A DNA stretch of 48,392 nt from a virus: the IMG/VR virus record IMGVR_UViG_3300010370_000057, positions 1 to 48,392 of that record; one strand, 5' to 3'. Below, in pieces: positions 13,531 to 21,769 of the stretch; the stretch's first letter is position 1; every line of letters starts with the position of its first letter. The notes below the pieces were generated by a model. The model did not search any database. It saw nothing but the letters and a program-made list of their open reading frames with translations, and had not been told where the DNA came from. Position numbers and translations under genes: made by a program.

Positions 13531-15054
13531 TCAGTAACCTACATCGTCTGCTTCTATTGGATCTAAATCTGGTTTGTCTTTTAATTTATCCCAGATGGTC
13601 TTCTGGTAATCAGATTCGAATATTGGTTCTAACTCTGTGAATCCCATTCCAATATTTACAGAAACTGGTTGTCCCTCATCATACGCAGACCATTGACCGT
13701 CTGGTGTATAATTGACACTAAATCCAGTTAATGCACATAACTTAAATCTATTTAATCCAGAAATTGGTCTATCATCTGCAGTTTTGTATTGTAATTTAAA
13801 TATATTTGGAGTTCCCAATAGTGCTGATGACGCACCAGCACCTGCACTTGAATTTAATTTTCTAGCAGCCATTCCTTGCTTGAAGAATCGTATAATTCTT
13901 TTTACCGTTCTTGCTTCTTTTTTACTTCTTGGACTCATTCTCCAAGAGAATTCAAAACTTCTTAATTTTGGAGAATTAAATAGCAATTCCATATTAGAAT
14001 TTGGAACAACTCCAAATCCTCTAGAGAGTATTGTTTCTGGTGGTATATCTAATCCTGCTTGCTTCAGGACTAAAGAAGAAACAATTGACTGCACTTGTTT
14101 TAGTACATTAGGGTCTTTTAAATCTGCTCCAATTTTTTGAAGCAAATTCAAATAATAAATTGCTTGAGTTGGATTAACTCCTGTTGCAGCTTGAGTTAGT
14201 GCTCCAGCAAGTCCACCAGCAATAGAACCAGTAAAATTACTAGAAACAGTAGATAGAATTGCTGCAGTGATATTATTCATTGAATCTTCTGCCCATGCAA
14301 CAGAATTTGAGTCAGATGCATTGTTTGGTATTGGCAAAATTACAGTTCCTTTGAAGTCTTCTTTGCCTACTTTTGCTCCACTTAAACGTTGCAATCCTTC
14401 TACTACTATATTTCCAGAAGTTTGTCCACCAAGTAAGTTTTCTCCAGAGGGAGAAGAATAATTGTACATGGTTATCCTAAGAGTATCTTGTTTATTTTCA
14501 AGAATATCAGTTGGATAAACAAGTAATTTGTCTTTTAAAACAGATTGTGAACCAAATAGTGCTTCTTCATTTACACTTGGGAAATCAAGAGGGTCGTTAA
14601 ATGCAGGCAATGAACCAGGGGGAGCAGAAAGAATTGGTCCACCAGGAACAGCAGTGGCAATTCCTGGATTTGTTCCTGGGAAAAAGTTGTTAATTCCCGC
14701 AGAACCAGTTGGGTCTAATGCTGTTTTGTTTACCTTTAGACCAGAATTTTTTCCACCACCTTTTGTATATGCTGCTCCAACCTTTCTTCTAATATCTTCA
14801 CTTAATTGATTTGCTAGTGCAGTTGGTTTTCCGTCTTTAAATAATTTTGGATCTTTTAGTGCATCCCCATACCAACTTCCATTTTTATAAAAAACTGCTA
14901 GTCCAATCCCAATATCGTAACTACCACCAAGACCCTTTTGCTTTAGTTCGTAATCACCAGTTTCTGGATCATACCTTAATCCGAATCCCAAAGGAACTCC
15001 GAGAGGGGCAATTCCAGAAGCATAGTAATTATCTTTTAATAACTTATAACTCAT
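13531..15054 (-). CDS. gp48: Baseplate tail-tube cap protein gp48
   Basis: A 507-residue protein; T4 gp48 has 364. The N-terminal third is Gly/Pro-rich (PGTNPGIATAVPGG). A tail-tube-type fold follows, with the segment FEFSWRMSPRSKKEARTVKR and IIRFFKQGMAARKL and the end VNIGMGFTELEPIF, which match cyanophage gp48. It caps the baseplate where the tail tube starts. The middle holds a Gly/Ala-rich possible membrane-like stretch (SIAGGLAGALTQAATG). It abuts the neighbour at 15055. Confidence 0.85.
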   Translation of the reverse strand: MSYKLLKDNYYASGIAPLGVPLGFGLRYDPETGDYELKQKGLGGSYDIGIGLAVFYKNGSWYGDALKDPKLFKDGKPTALANQLSEDIRRKVGAAYTKGGGKNSGLKVNKTALDPTGSAGINNFFPGTNPGIATAVPGGPILSAPPGSLPAFNDPLDFPSVNEEALFGSQSVLKDKLLVYPTDILENKQDTLRITMYNYSSPSGENLLGGQTSGNIVVEGLQRLSGAKVGKEDFKGTVILPIPNNASDSNSVAWAEDSMNNITAAILSTVSSNFTGSIAGGLAGALTQAATGVNPTQAIYYLNLLQKIGADLKDPNVLKQVQSIVSSLVLKQAGLDIPPETILSRGFGVVPNSNMELLFNSPKLRSFEFSWRMSPRSKKEARTVKRIIRFFKQGMAARKLNSSAGAGASSALLGTPNIFKLQYKTADDRPISGLNRFKLCALTGFSVNYTPDGQWSAYDEGQPVSVNIGMGFTELEPIFESDYQKTIWDKLKDKPDLDPIEADDVGY

Positions 15055-15552
15055 TTAAGGTTCGTCCCAGACTCGGTATTTTGGTACGGATAATCCGTTT
15101 TTATCGACAAATTGTTCTGTCGGTAATAATGAAACACCAACCCAATCATTTTTTGGGACTTTAAACAATTCACTCATTACACCAGAAAAAAGATATTTGT
15201 GAATAGTCTTTTTTGGTGCGTTAGAAATTCCTGTTTTATTTAGGAGTGATTTGGCAAATCCCCCTCTATACTGTGGGTTTAAGTAATGTAAATTGATTCC
15301 AATAAAACTACCTTCCCTTGGATTTACATCAACTATAAAGGATAATGGGTGCCTATCCCACCAAAGATATTTTTGGGGATATTTTGCTGAGTATAAGAAA
15401 AAAACTAAATCACCAGGAACTATAAAATTAGTATCAAATTCACTTATATTTCTTCTTTGATAATTTCTCAATTCATTCATTGTAGCATTTGTCCACCAAT
15501 TGCTACTTCTAAATTTTTTCCCTGCTTGTTTTTTTACTTCTTCGGATATCAT
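15055..15552 (-). CDS. Unknown virion-assembly-linked protein (165 aa)
   Basis: The protein has VPGDLVFFLYSAKYPQKYLW, then DRHPLSFIVDVNPREGSFIG and NLHYLNPQYR. A motif of this kind (DxxPL ... GxNLHYL ... R) recurs in many phage proteins near tail and head completion genes, but its function is not known to me. It overlaps the gp4 stop by four bases and abuts gp48, which points to a role in particle assembly. Location is probably the host cytoplasm. Confidence 0.75.
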   Translation of the reverse strand: MISEEVKKQAGKKFRSSNWWTNATMNELRNYQRRNISEFDTNFIVPGDLVFFLYSAKYPQKYLWWDRHPLSFIVDVNPREGSFIGINLHYLNPQYRGGFAKSLLNKTGISNAPKKTIHKYLFSGVMSELFKVPKNDWVGVSLLPTEQFVDKNGLSVPKYRVWDEP

Positions 15553-16016
15553 CTTACTTTAATTCCCAAGTCTTTTTCTGTTAGGATGCGAAATTCATAC
15601 TTTCTATCTTCACAATATTCTTTTGCTGCTTTCCATTTTGCCTGATTTATTGCCCATGTTTTTACATTATATGCCCAAGATTTCGTTCTTCTCTTTGGGT
15701 TTTGTTCTGGCATTTTTAAATCCTTTTCTGGTTTTATTTCTACGACTAGGGTTCGATTATTTCCATTTTTGTCTTTATACTTAACAAAAAAATCTGGAAA
15801 ATATCTATGCACTTTATTATCTATTGGTGATACGTATGGAATGAAAAATTCTTCAGATTTCCATTCATTTACACTTTCAGTTAAATCGCAGTATTGCATG
15901 AATTTTAATTCATAGGATGACCTATAAATTATATTTGTTGGGTCACCTTTATATTTTTCTGGTTTTTGGGGTCTAAACTTTCCTTGTCTATACCCAGAGT
16001 CATCCTTATGTGGCAT
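15549..16016 (-). CDS. gp4: Head completion protein gp4 (TnsA-like nuclease fold)
   Basis: With the Met at 16016 as start the protein has 155 residues, as in T4 gp4; a longer frame to 16094 would cross the late promoter. The family segments are PTNIIYRSSYELKFMQYCD, WKSEEFFIPYVSP, HRYFPDFFVKY and LVVEIKP. The PDF...VEIKP pattern is the nuclease core of TnsA and PD-(D/E)XK folds. gp4 is needed to finish filled heads before tails join. First gene of the minus-strand group. Confidence 0.9.
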   Translation of the reverse strand: MPHKDDSGYRQGKFRPQKPEKYKGDPTNIIYRSSYELKFMQYCDLTESVNEWKSEEFFIPYVSPIDNKVHRYFPDFFVKYKDKNGNNRTLVVEIKPEKDLKMPEQNPKRRTKSWAYNVKTWAINQAKWKAAKEYCEDRKYEFRILTEKDLGIKVR

Positions 16017-16042
16017 ACATAGTATAGGTATTTTTTTAAAAA

Positions 16043-16050
16043 TATTTATA
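16043..16050 (-). promoter_or_regulatory. Late promoter (TATAAATA) for the gp4-gp53 group
   Basis: A perfect T4 late box on the minus strand, 26 bases upstream of the gp4 start. It lies in the 35-base gap between divergent genes and touches the plus-strand ATG at 16052. Confidence 0.75.
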
Positions 16051-16051
16051 A

Positions 16052-16822
16052 ATGGCACAAAGAGATGGAAGTGGATTTCCAAAAATAGGACCACTTTATT
16101 TAAAAATGACTACACCAAGAGAAGATGGTGCTGTCGGGATGCCAGGTGCTAGGGATATTTTTGGTGCATTATCAATAACAAGTCAGTTTAAAGTTGCATT
16201 GCACCTAACAAATTCTACATCAGAAGACGATCCATTGATGCGATGGTTAACGAATTCTGGATTAACTAATGATTTGATAGTAAATTCATATTATGATTTT
16301 TATTGCTCGGAAGCAGTAATACCAGGGGCATCATTTGAAGTTGCAGAAGAATCAGGAAGTCGTCAGGGTATAATTGAAAGAATACCAACAAGAAGAGTTT
16401 ATGCTCCAGTAACTTTAACATTCTATGTAGATAATGATTATAGACTTATTCGTTTATTTGAAGAATGGATGAATTTTATTAATCCACTTCATGGGACTTC
16501 TGGTGAATATGGGGTTTCAAAAAATGGGTTTGGTAATGCTAAAGAAAGAAATGATTTCTTTAGAATGAGATATCCCGATGAATATAAGAGAATTATTAGT
16601 ATTGTTAAATTTGAAAGAAATTTTATGTCCACTCCAAATTTAAATGGTGGACAATTAGGTAATGTTCCATCTATCACTTACCGATTGATTGACGCATTTC
16701 CAACAAATATAACAGCACTTCCAGTTTCATATGAGGGAAGCACTATAACAAAGACCACTGTAGAATTTAGTTATTCCAGATATGTTTATGAGAAAAATAA
16801 TGGAACTAGAAATCTAATCTAA
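16052..16822 (+). CDS. Tail-tube-like protein, probably baseplate tube initiator gp54
   Basis: A 256-residue protein of the tail tube/gp54 type: AVIPGASFEVAEESG, IPTRRVYAPVTLTFYVDND, LFEEWMNFI, and at the end PVSYEGSTITKTTVEFSYSRY. In T4, gp54 sits on the gp48 cap and starts tube growth. Here gp48 is on the opposite strand close by, which fits a partner. It could also be a second tube protein. No convincing plus-strand promoter is seen in the short gap upstream. Confidence 0.65.
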   Translation: MAQRDGSGFPKIGPLYLKMTTPREDGAVGMPGARDIFGALSITSQFKVALHLTNSTSEDDPLMRWLTNSGLTNDLIVNSYYDFYCSEAVIPGASFEVAEESGSRQGIIERIPTRRVYAPVTLTFYVDNDYRLIRLFEEWMNFINPLHGTSGEYGVSKNGFGNAKERNDFFRMRYPDEYKRIISIVKFERNFMSTPNLNGGQLGNVPSITYRLIDAFPTNITALPVSYEGSTITKTTVEFSYSRYVYEKNNGTRNLI

Positions 16823-16826
16823 ATAA
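16819..16826 (+). promoter_or_regulatory. Late-like box (CTAAATAA)
   Basis: Overlaps the stop of the tube-like gene and lies 27 bases before the gp26 ATG at 16854, a good late-promoter distance. Confidence 0.5.
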
Positions 16827-16853
16827 TTTCAATGAAGATTATATTAGGATATT

Positions 16854-17585
16854 ATGCCTTTACCAAAGATTTCTACACCAACATATGAGTTGGAATTACC
16901 ATCAAATGGAAAGACTATAAAATATAGACCGTTTTTAGTTAAAGAAGAGAAAATTTTAATTATCGCATTAGAATCACAAGATACCAAACAGATTACTAAT
17001 GCGATAAAACAAGTTTTAAAGGAATGTATTCTAACAAAGGGAGTAAAGGTAGAAGAACTCCCAACATTTGATATTGAATATGTATTTTTAAATGTTAGGG
17101 GAAAATCAGTAGGGGAAAATATTGATTTGATTGTAACTTGCTATGATGATGATTCAAATACCCAAGTTCCAGTAACAATTTATATTGATGAAATTAAAGT
17201 CCAAAAAGATCCCGAACATTCTACTGATATTAAATTAGATAATAACTTAGTGATGAGGATGAAATATCCATCATTAGATCAATTTATCAAGAATAACTTT
17301 GATTTTAGTGATGCACAAAGTGAGAGTAATATCGAAAAGTCATTTGATATTATTGCATCATGTATTGATATGGTTTATAGTGATGAAGAATCTTGGGCAG
17401 CAGCAGATTGTACTAAAAAAGAATTGATAGAATTTATAGAACAAATGAATTCCAATCAATTTAAAAAGATTGAGAAATTTTTTGAAACAATGCCAAAACT
17501 TTCTCATACAATTAAAGTAAAAAATCCCAAAACTGGAGTTGTTAATGAAGTTACGTTGGAGGGATTAACGAGTTTTTTCGGTTAA
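16854..17585 (+). CDS. gp26: Baseplate hub assembly protein gp26
   Basis: A 243-residue member of the T4 baseplate family: PTYELELPSNGKTIKYRPF, LVKEEKILIIALES, then DIEYVFLNVRGKSVGE and the C-terminal zinc-ribbon-less domain (FFETMPKLSHTIKVKN). It acts in hub assembly, like the tail assembly chaperones of other phages. The gene ends with T-TTT-TTC (17573-17579), a canonical -1 slippery heptamer in the correct frame, six bases before... the stop at 17583. A -1 shift would fuse it to the next gene. Confidence 0.85.
   Translation: MPLPKISTPTYELELPSNGKTIKYRPFLVKEEKILIIALESQDTKQITNAIKQVLKECILTKGVKVEELPTFDIEYVFLNVRGKSVGENIDLIVTCYDDDSNTQVPVTIYIDEIKVQKDPEHSTDIKLDNNLVMRMKYPSLDQFIKNNFDFSDAQSESNIEKSFDIIASCIDMVYSDEESWAAADCTKKELIEFIEQMNSNQFKKIEKFFETMPKLSHTIKVKNPKTGVVNEVTLEGLTSFFG
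17573..17579 (+). promoter_or_regulatory. Possible -1 ribosomal frameshift site (T TTT TTC)
   Basis: In the gp26 frame the codons read AGT TTT TTC GGT TAA. A one-base backward slip gives CGG TTA ATT and then enters the ATG of the following gene in frame, without a stop. This is the arrangement of the G and GT tail chaperones in many phages. No obvious stimulatory hairpin was identified. Confidence 0.55.
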
Positions 17586-17587
17586 TT

Positions 17588-17770
17588 ATGTCTCATATGG
17601 ATCTTGAGGCATATTTTAGAATTAACTTTGCCCTCATGCAGTTCCATAAATACTCTTTGACTGAGATTGAAAATATGGTTCCTTGGGAAAGGGATATTTA
17701 CATTGGATTATTGCAGCAGCATATTGAAGACGAAAAACTGAAGCAACAACAGCAAGCACATGGCAATTAA
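17588..17770 (+). CDS. Small tail-assembly chaperone-like protein (60 aa)
   Basis: A helical 60-residue protein (DLEAYFRINFALMQFHKYSL, then MVPWERDIYIGLLQQHIEDE) ending in a Gln-rich tail. It starts two bases after the gp26 stop and lies in the -1 frame relative to gp26, downstream of a slippery heptamer. It may therefore be made both alone and as a gp26 fusion of about 305 residues. By position it corresponds to the hub catalyst gp51 or to the T part of GT chaperones. The end overlaps the next gene by 11 bases. Confidence 0.7.
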   Translation: MSHMDLEAYFRINFALMQFHKYSLTEIENMVPWERDIYIGLLQQHIEDEKLKQQQQAHGN

Positions 17771-19643
17771 ATCTGCCTTAAGACCAGAATCAATAGTAAA
17801 AAATAATCCAATAAGTTTGCAATCTGCTCAGAATTTTATTTCTGGGGGAGCACCATTGGGGTCTTCTGTAGTCTCCTCTGCTGCAAATAAAATTGTAGGA
17901 TTTCAACGTGCTGCTGTAAAACCAGTAACTCCTGATATTAATTCTATTGTAAGTACAATTTCTTCTAATATTTTAAATCAGGTAGATAATAGTATTAGAA
18001 ATGCTACGAATATAATTAATAAGCAAGTTGATGGAAAAATTGGGCAAGTAGAAGGAACAACAATAAATCAAATTCAACAAATTAGACAACAACAAGATTC
18101 TCAGGTAACTCAGTTACAAACTGTAATACAAAATATAAGGCAGCAAACTACAAATTTTGTCAAACAACTTTCTGATAATTATCAAAACAAAATAAGAGAA
18201 GTTGATTCGGCAAAACCATTAGGAATTCTAGATAAATTCTTAAAAGCATATCAAAATGCCTTTAGTTTTATAAAGTTTTTTGGAAATGGAAAAAATATAA
18301 AACAACTAAGAGAAGGTCTTAAAGCACTAAAGACTTCTTTTACTGAGAGTTTTGAAGTTGCAAAATTAATTAGACAAACTATAGTTAAAATAGTAAATCA
18401 ATTATCAAATTTACCACAGGCATCTCCTGGTAGAAGTCCAGGATTGAATTTGGATATTGATGTTCCAGGTGGACCACTTAGAAAAACTGCCCCAAAAACT
18501 GCAAGATTTGGAAGGAGGGGAGCAGGTCTTTTGGGATTGGGTCTTGGTGCTGTTGGTGGAGGAATGGCAGTTAATGCTCTTGCAGATACTGATAGATTGC
18601 AAAGTATGCCTCAAATTACTGATATTCCAACAGGTTTAGTTGATACATTTTCATTTATTGTTGATAAATTTGCAAATGCTGTTGAGGAGATGATAAAAGG
18701 TTCATCTACCAAACAAACACAACAACCATCAACTTCTTCCCCTGGAGGTGGAGCACCATCTGCCAAACCATCGTCCAATGCTCCTTCTCCTGGAGCAATG
18801 CCAACAGTTTCTGGTGAGGGAACTCCAGAACAACAAGCAATGTTGAAATCACTTAGATATGCAGAAGGAACATCTAAGAGTTATGGAACAATATTTGGAG
18901 GAAATGTAGTAAAAGAACTTGAGGAGGGAAAACTTACAGTTCAAGAAGTCATTAATATGGCAGACACAGGAAAACTTCCTCAAAGACTTGGGGGAGGAAC
19001 AGTTCCTGGATATGGAAAGGGTTCAAAAGCTACTGGTGCATATCAATTTATGCCATTCACTTTAGAAGATTTGATAAAAAGAGGAGCATTAAAAAAGGAT
19101 GAGCTATTCACTCCAGAAGCTCAAGATAGAGCAGCATTAGCATTAGCAGAAGGCAGAGGGGTAACTGCAGACTTACTTAAAAAAGAAGGATTCAGTGCTA
19201 ATATTGCTAATAAATTAGCACCAGTATGGGCATCTGTTCCAACTTTAAGTGGCAGAAGTTATTATGGACAACCAGTTAAGTCTCTTTCTAGTTTGCAAAA
19301 AATTTATAATAACTCATTAAATTTCAAGGTAACTCCAGATAAGGGCATGGGTGGACTAGGTGTTGACCCATCAATGTTTGCTCCAGACGAACGAGCGAAA
19401 TTGGCAATGAACATATCCCAACCACCACCGTCACAGGCAAAGCCATCAATAGTAGCATTACCTGGTCTTGCTGGTGGACAGTCACAACCTTCTGGTGGAG
19501 AAGGAGGTGCAGGACAAGTCATCGTCCCACCAACCAATCCTTTGGGTGATTCTGGACCATCTGTGCCACTCTTACCCTCATCAGACTCTGCTAATTTCTT
19601 AACAATGTATTCAAAAATAGTCTATAATATTGTTGACGGATAA
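17760..19643 (+). CDS. Large tail/hub protein with λ-endolysin-like transglycosylase domain
   Basis: A 627-residue protein. Residues about 50-200 are coiled-coil-like and Gln-rich, followed by a Pro/Gly linker and a hydrophobic Gly segment (LLGLGLGAVGGGMAVNA). Residues about 360-515 resemble λ endolysin R (GH104 lytic transglycosylase): LRYAEGTS with probable catalytic E369, then TGAYQFMPF, TPEAQDRAALAL and the end APVWASVP...YYGQPVKSL. The C-terminus has the motif GMGGLGVDPSMFAP, also found in the next protein. It should be a tail protein, perhaps the tape measure or a hub part, that opens the cell wall at infection. Confidence 0.8.
   Translation: MAIKSALRPESIVKNNPISLQSAQNFISGGAPLGSSVVSSAANKIVGFQRAAVKPVTPDINSIVSTISSNILNQVDNSIRNATNIINKQVDGKIGQVEGTTINQIQQIRQQQDSQVTQLQTVIQNIRQQTTNFVKQLSDNYQNKIREVDSAKPLGILDKFLKAYQNAFSFIKFFGNGKNIKQLREGLKALKTSFTESFEVAKLIRQTIVKIVNQLSNLPQASPGRSPGLNLDIDVPGGPLRKTAPKTARFGRRGAGLLGLGLGAVGGGMAVNALADTDRLQSMPQITDIPTGLVDTFSFIVDKFANAVEEMIKGSSTKQTQQPSTSSPGGGAPSAKPSSNAPSPGAMPTVSGEGTPEQQAMLKSLRYAEGTSKSYGTIFGGNVVKELEEGKLTVQEVINMADTGKLPQRLGGGTVPGYGKGSKATGAYQFMPFTLEDLIKRGALKKDELFTPEAQDRAALALAEGRGVTADLLKKEGFSANIANKLAPVWASVPTLSGRSYYGQPVKSLSSLQKIYNNSLNFKVTPDKGMGGLGVDPSMFAPDERAKLAMNISQPPPSQAKPSIVALPGLAGGQSQPSGGEGGAGQVIVPPTNPLGDSGPSVPLLPSSDSANFLTMYSKIVYNIVDG
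19341..19396 (+). repeat. Inter-gene repeat, copy 1 (GMGGLGVDPSMFAP segment)
   Basis: This stretch and 21484-21536 encode the same motif with high DNA identity. Both lie near the 3' ends of adjacent tail genes, suggesting duplication or exchange of a common docking segment. Confidence 0.7.
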
Positions 19644-21769
19644 TGGCAAAAGTAATTACATCTCCTCTGGTATCCTCATTTAATAGTATTGCTTCATTCA
19701 ATAGCAAGACTAAACGTGATTTATCTAATATGCAGTCTGAGTATAAATCTTTTTCTGCATTTTTAGTTAAAGAAAACAATTCACTTAATTCTATAAAATT
19801 ACCGACAAAAAGAAAAATAAAAGATTTAGCAAACTTAAATGTTGCTGGTAATTTTGGCAATGTTGGTAATTTGCTGGGTTCTTTGGTTAGTGGTGCTTTA
19901 GATGTTGGAAGTTTTCTTGGAAATATGTTTCCAGGAAAAGGAAGATTGGGGCAACCATCTAAAGCATCTGCAAAACCAGCAAAACCTATTCCAAGAGGTC
20001 AGAGTTTAAGATTCACTGGTTTGAGGTCAATCGGAATCGTAAACAGTATTTTTGCTGGTCTAGATTTTGCAACTGGTCTTGCTAGTGGAGAATCAATAGG
20101 AAAGGCAGCAGCAGGAACTGGTGGAGCACTTGCAGGAAGTTTACTTGGAGGTGCTATTGGTCAGTCATTGATACCAATTCCAGGAGTAGGTTTTGTTATT
20201 GGTAGCATGGCTGGAAATTTTATTGGTGGATTTGCTGCAGATAGGGCATATGAAGGGGTTACTGGAGAAAAGTCACTAGAGCAAAAGCAGAAAGAAAGAC
20301 TTAAAGCACAAGAACAAAAACAAAAAGGATTATCAGAAGGAAGTGGTGGATTTAAAAATGCGTTAGATAAATTTTCAAGTGTTGTGGATAAGTTTAGCAA
20401 CTTTGCAATGGGATTTTCTGTGTCTGGTGGAGAAATAGGACCAGGAACTTATACTGATAATATTTCTGCAGACTCAAATGATTTAGGTCCTGGTGTAAAT
20501 GACCAGGGGGTTACTGATGCCAATTACCCAGGATTTGATAATGTCGAAAGAGTTGCTCCTTTTGTAACTGGACACGTAAGTACTTATGGTGGAGCACAAT
20601 TTGGAGCATCAAGAGGTGGTGGCAGAGTACATGCTGGACAAGATATTGCTGGACAAAAAGCAGGAGATCCAGTTTTAGCAGCAATGGCAGGAACTGTCGT
20701 TGAAGTTGGTCGTGGATATGCATGGCAAAATGGTGGAGGAAGTAGTCAAATAATTGGAATCAAACATAAAGATGGAAGTATGACTAGATATGTTCATGTT
20801 ATGTCAAATGTTTCAGTTGGAAAAGAAGTTAAAACTGGGCAAAAAATAGGAACAATTTCACCCGCAGATAAAGCAAGTTCTCAAGATTTCCCACATTTGC
20901 ATTTTGAACTTTATAATACCTCTGGAAAAATAATTGACCCAAGACCATTTTTAAGAACTGCTCCAAAAACCCCAGCAGTTGCTCCGATAAAAACGGGAAC
21001 TCAAGCAATGAGTTCTCCTGGTGGTTCTATGCAAGGTAAACTTAGTGCAAATGATATTATGTCTGCTCCAATGTTAACTATCGGAGATAGTATAGCAAAA
21101 GGGTCCAAAGATACTTCTGGATCTCTTGGAACTGCAAAAGTTGGAGCAACACCAAAAGATGTTATGGGAATGCTTCAGGGTCAAGACCTAAAGGGAAAAC
21201 TTGTTAGATTATCTTCTGGTATTTCTAATGACACTTCTGATTTGTCAACTGTTCGTCAACAATTGCAATATGCCCAAAAAATGGGAGCAAAGGGTGTCCA
21301 ATTAATGGGAACAAGTGTTGATAGAGCAGATTTATCCCCATTAAATGCAAAGTTGCAAGCACTTGCAAATGAGTTCCCAGGATTTGTTCAGTTTGGTGGT
21401 GGATTTAATGCTAAAGATAAAGTTCATCCAGATTACAAAAAGTATAATGAAAAACTTCAAAACTTATTAAACCGTGGATCTGGTGGAATGGGTGGATTGG
21501 GTGTTGACCCATCCATGTTTGCCCCAGAAGAGTTATTGAAGTTAGGAAAAAATATTTCAGATTATCCAGAATACAATTCTCCAGGTTCCTCTATAGTTTT
21601 AATACCAGTGGGACAACAATCCCAATCTAGTGCTAATGGAATTCCTTCAGTCACAGTTCCTTCTGGTAGTTCGTCAAATTCTGCTCCAGTTGTAATGGGA
21701 ACTCCACAATCACAAGTGGTAAATAGTTTAATGAAATCTCTTCTCTTAACTAATCTTTCTCAAACATAA
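19643..21769 (+). CDS. Large tail protein with M23 peptidase and SGNH hydrolase domains
   Basis: A 708-residue protein. The first part has a Gly-rich hydrophobic region like a tape-measure membrane segment (GALAGSLLGGAIGQSLI). An M23 zinc endopeptidase follows, with ligands H330 and D334 (HAGQD) and H418/H420 (HLHFE). Then comes a complete SGNH hydrolase: GDS (S483), G526...N529-D530, and DKVH (D592, H595). The C-terminus repeats GMGGLGVDPSMFAP from the preceding protein. M23 would cut peptide cross-links and SGNH might remove acetyl or other ester groups from wall or surface sugars. It overlaps the previous stop by one base. Confidence 0.85.
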   Translation: MAKVITSPLVSSFNSIASFNSKTKRDLSNMQSEYKSFSAFLVKENNSLNSIKLPTKRKIKDLANLNVAGNFGNVGNLLGSLVSGALDVGSFLGNMFPGKGRLGQPSKASAKPAKPIPRGQSLRFTGLRSIGIVNSIFAGLDFATGLASGESIGKAAAGTGGALAGSLLGGAIGQSLIPIPGVGFVIGSMAGNFIGGFAADRAYEGVTGEKSLEQKQKERLKAQEQKQKGLSEGSGGFKNALDKFSSVVDKFSNFAMGFSVSGGEIGPGTYTDNISADSNDLGPGVNDQGVTDANYPGFDNVERVAPFVTGHVSTYGGAQFGASRGGGRVHAGQDIAGQKAGDPVLAAMAGTVVEVGRGYAWQNGGGSSQIIGIKHKDGSMTRYVHVMSNVSVGKEVKTGQKIGTISPADKASSQDFPHLHFELYNTSGKIIDPRPFLRTAPKTPAVAPIKTGTQAMSSPGGSMQGKLSANDIMSAPMLTIGDSIAKGSKDTSGSLGTAKVGATPKDVMGMLQGQDLKGKLVRLSSGISNDTSDLSTVRQQLQYAQKMGAKGVQLMGTSVDRADLSPLNAKLQALANEFPGFVQFGGGFNAKDKVHPDYKKYNEKLQNLLNRGSGGMGGLGVDPSMFAPEELLKLGKNISDYPEYNSPGSSIVLIPVGQQSQSSANGIPSVTVPSGSSSNSAPVVMGTPQSQVVNSLMKSLLLTNLSQT
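21484..21536 (+). repeat. Inter-gene repeat, copy 2 (GMGGLGVDPSMFAP segment)
   Basis: Second copy of the segment at 19341-19396; most differences are at third codon positions. Confidence 0.7.

Noticed and set aside
13712-14140. 142-codon plus-strand frame opposite gp48
   Set aside because: Shadow of the conserved minus-strand gp48 gene.
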